A DNA stretch of 64,000 nt from NCBI GenBank assembly GCA_903919975.1, contig CAIXKE010000092.1, forward strand, positions 59,116 to 123,115, in the 5' to 3' direction. Numbering within the stretch: position 1 is the stretch's first letter; the number at the start of each line of letters is the position of its first letter. Positions 59,308-64,000 of the stretch are shown one piece after another. This DNA comes from Akkermansiaceae bacterium (lineage in GTDB: Bacteria; Verrucomicrobiota; Verrucomicrobiia; Verrucomicrobiales; Akkermansiaceae). A model generated the notes under the pieces. That model had not been told where the DNA came from and searched no databases. It saw only the letters and a program-made list of their open reading frames with translations. The position numbers and the translations under genes were made by a program.

Positions 59308-60768
59308 ATGGACTTTCCACTGAGCCCCGCTCTTACGCGCCGCCGCTTTCTTCAGGCTGCGGCCTACAGCGCGGCGGCCATGTCATTGCGGGGGCAGAAT
59401 GTCATTGGTGCCAATGATCAAGTCCGCCTCGGATTGATCGGTTGCGGCCAGCGCGGCGGTGGTCTTGCCCAACAATTTGCCGGTTTGCCCAACACGCGAA
59501 TCGTAGCTGTTTCCGATCCCGACACCGCCCACATGGATCAAGTTGCTGCTACGCTTCTCAAAAAAGCGGGCGGCAAAATACCGGATTCCCACCGGGATTA
59601 CCGCCAGCTCCTCGAGCGCAAGGACATCGATGCTGTGATTATTGCCAGCCCTAACCATTGGCACGCTCTCCACACCATCCATGCCTGCCAGGCTGGCAAG
59701 GATGTCTATGTGGAAAAACCCGTCTCCCACGATATTTGGGAAGGCCGACAAATGGTCGCCGCCGCCAACCGCTATCAACGCGTGGTGCAGGCGGGAACCC
59801 AGAACCGCTCCGATGTCGGCTTAATTGATGCGTTCAAATTCATTCAGCAGGGAAATATCGGGAAAATCAAAGCCGTGCGCGGCCTTTGTTTGCAGAACCG
59901 GAAATCGATTGGAAAAGTTGAAGCCCCCATTCAGCCGCCTGCCACACTGGACTACAATTTGTGGTTAGGACCCGCGATAGACCAGCCAATCCTACGGCCG
60001 AATCTTCACTACGATTGGCACTGGGTTTACAACACCGGGAGCGGCAATATTGGCAACCAATCACCTCACGAACTCGACATGATCCGCTGGGTCCTCGGCG
60101 ATCCTCCAATGCCCGCATCCTTACAAAGCTTCGGCGGACGCTTCGGCTGGAATGATGCGGGGGAAACCGCCAACATGCAGTCGGTTTGGTTTGCTCTCAA
60201 CGATGTTCCGGTGGTCTTTGAACTCAATGACATGTGTTTGAAGCCGGGTCTCAATTCCGCTGCTTCTTACAAAGGAATCCGTGTTGGAGTGATCGTCACC
60301 TGCGAGCAAGGTGAGTTTCGCGGCGGGCGTGGCGGCGGCTTTGTTGTTGGCCCGGATGGCAATACCAAAGTCGCTAAATTCCCCGGTGACGCAGGAAAAA
60401 ATCATGCGCAGAATTTCATCGATGTCATTCGCTCGCGCCGTATGGGCGACCTGCGCGCGCCGATCGGACAAGCACACCAATCCGCCGCCCTCACCCACCT
60501 TGCCAATATTTCCCTGCGCAGCGGCGCATCGCTGCCCTTGGAAAAATTGCGGGCTGCTGTTCCTAACAATGAGAATCTCCACGACATCATCGATCGTCAG
60601 CAACTGCAGTTGAGTGAATGGAAGGTGGATCTCAAAACCACGTCTTGCTCACTTGGCTCCGAGTTGACGATTGATCCGAAAACCGAAGCCTTGGTGGGAC
60701 CGGATCATGCTCGGAAATTCTATCAACCGGAATATCGCAGCGGTTTCGTTGTGCCGGAGATCAGTTAA
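59308..60768 (+). CDS. Tat-exported Gfo/Idh/MocA-family oxidoreductase
   Basis: 486 residues. A twin-arginine signal opens the protein ('LTRRRFLQAAAYSAAAMSL'), so it acts folded in the periplasm. Rossmann part: 'LGLIGCGQRGGGLAQQFAGL', 'AVIIASPNHWHALHTIHACQ', 'DVYVEKPVSHDIWEGRQMV' (EKP) and 'GTQNRSDVGLIDAFKFIQQG'. C-terminal oxidoreductase domain: 'NTGSGNIGNQSPHELDMIRW'. Large families of such exported members in Verrucomicrobia/Planctomycetes are thought to modify sugars with tightly bound NAD(P). Substrate unknown. Confidence 0.92.
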   Translation: MDFPLSPALTRRRFLQAAAYSAAAMSLRGQNVIGANDQVRLGLIGCGQRGGGLAQQFAGLPNTRIVAVSDPDTAHMDQVAATLLKKAGGKIPDSHRDYRQLLERKDIDAVIIASPNHWHALHTIHACQAGKDVYVEKPVSHDIWEGRQMVAAANRYQRVVQAGTQNRSDVGLIDAFKFIQQGNIGKIKAVRGLCLQNRKSIGKVEAPIQPPATLDYNLWLGPAIDQPILRPNLHYDWHWVYNTGSGNIGNQSPHELDMIRWVLGDPPMPASLQSFGGRFGWNDAGETANMQSVWFALNDVPVVFELNDMCLKPGLNSAASYKGIRVGVIVTCEQGEFRGGRGGGFVVGPDGNTKVAKFPGDAGKNHAQNFIDVIRSRRMGDLRAPIGQAHQSAALTHLANISLRSGASLPLEKLRAAVPNNENLHDIIDRQQLQLSEWKVDLKTTSCSLGSELTIDPKTEALVGPDHARKFYQPEYRSGFVVPEIS

Positions 60769-60895
60769 TCCCGAGAACCGAAGTTTAATGGCAAGCTTGG
60801 GTAATTTGAACCACTGCAGCACTGAGAACCTCTGAAAGAACTGAATTGTAAGAAGTGAATATGGAACTCACTTTTCTATACTTCCTAAATATTTT

Positions 60896-61336
60896 TCAAT
60901 CAATCCCCTCCCCCATCCACGTGTTGAGAATCTCCACGGCGGCGGCCTGATCGATGACGGATTTTTGCTGGCGGGCATTGCGTCCGGCTTCGCGGAGTTT
61001 CGCGGCGGCGTTGGAGGTGCTGAGCGATTCGTCCACGAAGACAAGTGGAATGGTCGGGATGCGTGCGCGCAGCAAATCCGCAAAGGCCCGGACTTTTGCG
61101 GCAGAATTGCCCTCGCTGCCGTCCATCCGCAGCGGCAGGCCGACGACGAGCGTGTGGATGCGGCGCAGTTCCGCGAGATGGGCGATGCGCTCGATGGGCT
61201 CGGTTTTCGCGCGATCGATGGTTTCCACCGGATGGGCGAGGATGCCGAAATCATCGGTGGCGGCGATGCCGATGCGGGCATCGCCATGATCGATGCCGAG
61301 CGCGGGATGCGGGGAGTCGGATTCCTGGGATCTCAT
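60896..61336 (-). CDS. ruvX: Putative pre-16S rRNA nuclease / Holliday junction resolvase-like (YqgF)
   Basis: 146 residues from ATG 61336, typical for YqgF. RNase-H-like fold: '[18 protein letters not shown]' (first Asp), '[20 protein letters not shown]', '[20 protein letters not shown]' (DE) and the last acidic strand '[17 protein letters not shown]' (Asp). The role is likely 16S rRNA 5'-end processing. The longer frame up to 61588 reads across tRNA-Pro and is artefactual. Confidence 0.92.
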   Translation of the reverse strand: MRSQESDSPHPALGIDHGDARIGIAATDDFGILAHPVETIDRAKTEPIERIAHLAELRRIHTLVVGLPLRMDGSEGNSAAKVRAFADLLRARIPTIPLVFVDESLSTSNAAAKLREAGRNARQQKSVIDQAAAVEILNTWMGEGID

Positions 61337-61493
61337 CGTGCGATTGGGTGGCGAGAGCCGGGAAAGGCCCCATCTACTTCCTGCGAAAATCTTCACCAAT
61401 GGCCGGAATGAGCCAAGGGAAAATGATTTTTCCTTGATGGAGTCCCCGGCGCGATCGTAAAAAACCCTTGTCACACGCTGACCAACATCAAGT

Positions 61494-61570
61494 CGGGGCG
61501 TAGCGCAGTCTGGTAGCGCGCTTCGTTCGGGACGAAGAGGCCGTGGGTTCGAATCCCGCCGCCCCGACCA
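61494..61570 (+). tRNA. tRNA-Pro (anticodon CGG)
   Basis: 77 nt with encoded CCA. Acceptor CGGGGCG/CGCCCCG, D-arm 'TAGCGCAGTCTGGTAGCGCG', anticodon stem CTTCG/CGAAG with loop TTCGGGA (CGG), T-arm GTGGGTTCGAATCCCGC (T-loop TTCGAAT), then discriminator A and CCA. A degenerate copy of its T-arm region lies at 61649-61670. Confidence 0.97.
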
Positions 61571-61648
61571 GTTTCTAGCAGAAAGCAATCACCTACAATC
61601 ACTCAGGCTCATCATCGGTGTGAGGCGGCGGGATGAGAACCCAGCCGT

Positions 61649-61670
61649 GAGGCCATGGGTTTGAACGCCG
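61649..61670 (+). other. Degenerate copy of tRNA-Pro T-arm segment
   Basis: GAGGCCATGGGTTTGAACGC (61649-61668) matches the tRNA segment at 61537-61558 at about 18 of 22 positions. It lies 79 bp downstream of the tRNA and 120 bp before a toxin-antitoxin module. It might be a worn attachment-site duplicate, or chance. The rest of 61571-61764 shows no gene. Confidence 0.3.
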
Positions 61671-61764
61671 AAATCGCTCGTAGCGATTCATCATTTCAAT
61701 CGCGTAGCGCATCCCGCATAGCCGCAGGCAATCCTGTCGCCTTGACAAGTTTTCAGCTTGACTG

Positions 61765-61781
61765 TCCGGCAATTTGCCGGA
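61765..61781. promoter_or_regulatory. Palindromic operator candidate upstream of tacAT
   Basis: TCCGGCAA-T-TTGCCGGA is a perfect 17-bp palindrome, 11 bp before the antitoxin ATG and directly after TTGACT (61758-61763), with TAGTAT at 61787-61792. Ribbon-helix-helix antitoxins of this class bind such palindromes over their own promoter, so this is probably the autoregulation site. The exact -35/-10 pair is uncertain because the spacing is unusual. Confidence 0.6.
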
Positions 61782-61792
61782 TCTTTTAGTAT

Positions 61793-62095
61793 ATGCGTGC
61801 CACGACAGAGAAACGACCCGCCAAGCGGATGACCGAGCGACTGGAAGCTCGGGTTCCGACTCTGATCAAGGAGCTGATCGGGCGCGCCGCTTCCCTTGAA
61901 GGGTTAAGCCTGACGGACTACGTCATTGCTACATTGCAGAAAAACGCAGCCATGGTGGTGCGTGAGCACGAAGTCTTGAACCTCAGCGTCAAGGACAGCG
62001 CAGCATTCGCCAAAGCCATGCTAGCCGCGCCAAAACCAAACCGGAAACTAACTCAAGCGTTTGCCAGTCATCAGCAGAGCGTCACGGTGAAATGA
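61793..62095 (+). CDS. DUF1778 (TacA-type) antitoxin
   Basis: 100 residues. The N-terminal ribbon-helix-helix 'RLEARVPTLIKELIGRAASL' then 'EGLSLTDYVIATLQKNA' matches the DUF1778 pattern, and the C-terminal tail 'LSVKDSAAFAKAMLAAPKPN' is the segment that wraps the toxin in TacA proteins. It neutralises and co-represses with the following GNAT toxin; the stop and start overlap by 4 bp (ATGA). ATG 61829 is an alternative start. Confidence 0.88.
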   Translation: MRATTEKRPAKRMTERLEARVPTLIKELIGRAASLEGLSLTDYVIATLQKNAAMVVREHEVLNLSVKDSAAFAKAMLAAPKPNRKLTQAFASHQQSVTVK

Positions 62096-62607
62096 ACGGT
62101 CTGCGTTCCGAAACTCTGAGTCCGTCGCATGACCGTGAGGGATTTAACTGCGGCGTCACTGCGCTGGACGACTACCTGCAACGGCAAGCTTCACAGGACA
62201 TGCGGCGTCATGTGGCGGCAGTGTTTGTCATGGTGAGCGAGGAACAACCGCAGACGATTCTCGGCTACTACACGCTGGCCTCGTATGCCGTCGAAACATG
62301 CGGTTTGCCTGATGAAACTGCCAAGAGGTTACCGCGCTACCCGACCACGCCCGCAACGCTGATCGGCAGGATGGCACGCTCTGCGGGCCTTCCTGGTCTA
62401 GGGAGCCTACTTCTGGCCGATGCTCTTGGGCGGGTTCTAACTAACATCCAACAGGTAGCCTCCGCGTTGGTCGTAGTCGAGGCGAAGAGCCCCAGTGCGG
62501 CGGACTTTTATCGAAAGCACGGCTTCATTCCGTTCGGATTATCTACCCGAAAACTGTTTCTGCCGATCCAGACAATTGCCGAAGCCGCAAAACGATGCAT
62601 TCGATGA
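62092..62607 (+). CDS. GNAT-family acetyltransferase toxin (TacT-like)
   Basis: 171 residues. TacT-type GNAT toxins acetylate the amino group of charged tRNA and stop translation. 'HDREGFNCGVTALDDYLQRQ' is the typical start (FxCGxxxLDxYL), followed by 'RRHVAAVFVMV', 'ILGYYTLASYAVE', the acetyl-CoA loop 'IGRMARSAGLPGLGSLLLAD' (R/QxxGxG/A) and 'ALVVVEAKSPSAADFYRKHG' with 'FIPF'. The active-site Tyr region 'FYRKHGFIPF' is intact, so the toxin is probably functional. Overlaps the antitoxin by 4 bp. Confidence 0.9.
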   Translation: MNGLRSETLSPSHDREGFNCGVTALDDYLQRQASQDMRRHVAAVFVMVSEEQPQTILGYYTLASYAVETCGLPDETAKRLPRYPTTPATLIGRMARSAGLPGLGSLLLADALGRVLTNIQQVASALVVVEAKSPSAADFYRKHGFIPFGLSTRKLFLPIQTIAEAAKRCIR

Positions 62608-62655
62608 ACGTGAGTTCCGAGTATCAAATGCATCGATAACTTGTATTGAATCACC

Positions 62656-62859
62656 TCACCTGCCAAGAGCCAGGCTGATCACATCGATCACCTCGCGGCG
62701 GGGTTCGTAAACGCGGACGACGCGGTCGCCATAGTGATAGAGGCGCGTGTTGGGCTACATGCGTTGATTGGGAAACCATTCGGACGGAACCGGGGAATAA
62801 CTCGACCATTCGTTGTCATTGATCCCGGCACAAGTGGGGTCTTTCCCGACTGTTCGCTC
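62656..62859 (-). pseudogene. Gene remnant with in-frame TAG
   Basis: On the minus strand a coherent frame reads 'GINDNEWSSYSPVPSEWFPN' then 'QRM', TAG (62755-62757), and 'PNTRLYHYGDRVVRVYEPRR' then 'EVIDVISLALGR' and TGA at 62656-62658. The text looks like real protein on both sides of the stop. No start codon or family is recognised upstream, where it abuts the VOC gene. Probably the 3' end of a gene truncated by recombination and carrying a CAG-to-TAG change. Confidence 0.4.
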
Positions 62860-62860
62860 G

Positions 62861-63208
62861 TTAATGCCTCCGTTGAGTCATCATAAACTCGTTGCCTTCG
62901 GGATCGATGCACATGGCGAGGTGAAGTGGATCTTCCGGAGTGTCGTTCGGTTCGGAGGCGAGGCTGCCGCCGCATTCGGTGAGGCGGGCGATTCCTTGGC
63001 GCAGGTCATCGAGTTGGAAGGACAATCCAGTCCAAGTCCGCTTGCCCTCGCCGCCGCCGTGAATCCCGAGTGTGGCGCCGGCAATGACGATTTCACTCCA
63101 GACTTCAGACTCGAAACTCACCACGCCCCCGAAGAGCTCGCGATAGAATTTCAGGCAACGCTGCCAATCGGCCGCCCACAGCACATACTTTACTTTTTGA
63201 ACCTGCAT
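62861..63208 (-). CDS. VOC-family protein (glyoxalase/PhnB-like)
   Basis: 115 residues from ATG 63208. Two beta-alpha-beta-beta-beta modules: 'VLWAADWQRCLKFYRELFGG' (module 1, FYxxLFG), 'IVIAGATLGIHGGG', then 'LSFQLDDLRQGIARLTECGG' and 'LHLAMCIDPEGNEFMMTQR' (D-P-x-G-N-x-x metal/ligand loop). It may be an isomerase, dioxygenase or resistance-type binding protein; the substrate is unknown. It stands alone. Confidence 0.8.
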   Translation of the reverse strand: MQVQKVKYVLWAADWQRCLKFYRELFGGVVSFESEVWSEIVIAGATLGIHGGGEGKRTWTGLSFQLDDLRQGIARLTECGGSLASEPNDTPEDPLHLAMCIDPEGNEFMMTQRRH

Positions 63209-63334
63209 GGACGAAGAGTCCGTCTTGGGCGATGGGTTTGCAACCTTTCGGCGTGCCGCAGGCAAATTCTTCACGAACACGAAGAGTCCGGCGCATAGTG
63301 CGGTCGATATGAAGCGGCATGATGCGGCATTCGA

Positions 63335-63760
63335 TCAGAGCGCGAAGACTTCGCCGTCCTTGAAGAAACGCTTGATCTCAGCGGCGGCGGCTTCGGCGGA
63401 GTCCGAGGCGTGGCAGACGTTGACCATGATGTCTTGGCCGAAATCGCCGCGGATGGTGCCGGGGGCGGCGGCCTTGGAATCGGTGGGACCGAGCAAATCA
63501 CGGACCTTGCTGATGACGTCGTCGCCAGCGAGCGCGAGCGCGATCACCGGGGTGCGGCTCATGAATGCGGCGATTTCCGGGAAAAACGGCTTGTCGGCGA
63601 CGTGGGCGTAATGCTCGCGGAGGATCGCGTCATCGAGTTGCATCATCTTGATGCCGCGGATGGTGAAGCCTGCGTCTTGAAAACGGGCGAGAACTTTGCC
63701 GGCGAGGTTTTTTTCGACCGCGTCGGGTTTCAGCAGAATGAGTGTGGTTTCGAGAGCCAT
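63335..63760 (-). CDS. ndk: Nucleoside diphosphate kinase
   Basis: 141 residues from ATG 63760, full length. 'TTLILLKPDAVEKNLAGKVL' (family start), 'IRGIKMMQLDDAILREHYAH', 'VIALALAGDDVISKVRDLLG' and 'APGTIRGDFG' (nucleotide site). The phospho-histidine sits in 'IMVNVCHASDSAEAAAAEIK', where the usual NxxHGSDS reads NVCHASDS. It equilibrates NTP and NDP pools. The last bases upstream (63761-64000) hold short inverted phrases (GAACATTGAACGTTGAA) and no recognisable gene. Confidence 0.95.
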   Translation of the reverse strand: MALETTLILLKPDAVEKNLAGKVLARFQDAGFTIRGIKMMQLDDAILREHYAHVADKPFFPEIAAFMSRTPVIALALAGDDVISKVRDLLGPTDSKAAAPGTIRGDFGQDIMVNVCHASDSAEAAAAEIKRFFKDGEVFAL

Positions 63761-64000
63761 GGGCGTGGGATTAGGCCGGGACGGACTGACGTGCAAGTCT
63801 TTTGAATGGAGGAGGCGGGAGGCTGTGAACATCGAATGTCCAACGTGGAACATTGAACGTTGAAGTAAAGAGGGAGAAGAAAGAGCCGAGAGAGCGGGAG
63901 GTAGCGCGGCCTCGATGCAGGCCGCATGCGAATGGCCGGAGAATGAGTGATTCCAAGAGGGGACGTGACGGCGCTGCTTGGCCGTATCATTCGCACCTCA

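Noticed and set aside
61337..61588. N-terminal extension of ruvX reading [18 protein letters not shown]
   Set aside because: This is the well-known translation of the antisense strand of a tRNA; it crosses tRNA-Pro at 61494-61570, so the true start is 61336.

Overview
The window reads as a chromosomal segment of a moderately GC-rich Gram-negative bacterium, most likely a member of the Verrucomicrobiota. That placement is inferred, not proven. It rests on outer-membrane biogenesis genes (LptD, Lnt, RND/TolC systems), Gfo/Idh/MocA oxidoreductases (one with a Tat signal), a K+-type membrane pyrophosphatase, an SpeA arginine decarboxylase, weak Shine-Dalgarno sequences and many intergenic inverted-repeat 'phrase' elements. 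No 16S rRNA or ribosomal-protein operon is present to confirm it. Most of the window is ordinary housekeeping DNA with short operons on both strands.

Layout. 1-3.5 kb: end of an RND pump, then an MFS-acyltransferase fusion with a decayed third domain, then tRNA-Arg(ACG). 4-6.2 kb: an SPFH/HTH protein paired with a double zinc-ribbon membrane protein. 6.2-13 kb: purN, an M29 aminopeptidase, an SDR, an M20 peptidase, a small conserved protein behind a 590-bp intergenic region with DnaA-box-like motifs, and a TrmA/RlmD-type rRNA methyltransferase. 13.2-15 kb: two adjacent divergent genes (a conserved secreted-type protein and a BlaI-M56 fusion), each interrupted by one in-frame stop. 15-21 kb: folP, a nucleotidyltransferase, aroC, a CvpA-like membrane protein, gatB and thyA. 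21.5-32.3 kb: speA, a methyltransferase, a Gfo/Idh oxidoreductase, accA, a CNNM-argD-argF cluster, and queA. 32.3-42.2 kb: lnt, fusA, a serpin-like gene with two in-frame stops, a phosphoesterase/RlmB pair, an M14-like deacylase and an MDR reductase. 42.4-50.3 kb: hppA, a secreted terpene-cyclase-fold protein, a TIGR01777 epimerase, lptD and a nitroreductase. 50.9-57.8 kb: a four-gene heavy-metal efflux operon on the minus strand (Cys-rich secreted protein, CusC, CusB, CusA). 58-64 kb: truA, a Tat-exported Gfo/Idh protein, ruvX, tRNA-Pro(CGG), a tacAT toxin-antitoxin module, a gene remnant, a VOC protein and ndk.

Two patterns go beyond routine annotation. First, the intergenic spaces are full of long inverted-repeat elements of at least eight sequence types. 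The best defined is a roughly 117-bp element with 7-bp ends GGAGCGC/GCGCTCC, present in seven full copies and one partial copy at five loci, three of them as closely spaced dimers. Second, all four broken genes I could reconstruct are broken only by in-frame stop codons (five stops in total). Each stop is one transition away from a plausible sense codon, and the reading frame is otherwise intact. This could be young nonsense decay, recoding, or a C-to-T biased inactivation process.

Start codons were often moved downstream of the longest open frame when the upstream part lay in a repeat or lacked family resemblance. All family calls are from reading motifs by eye. No database search or calculation was run.
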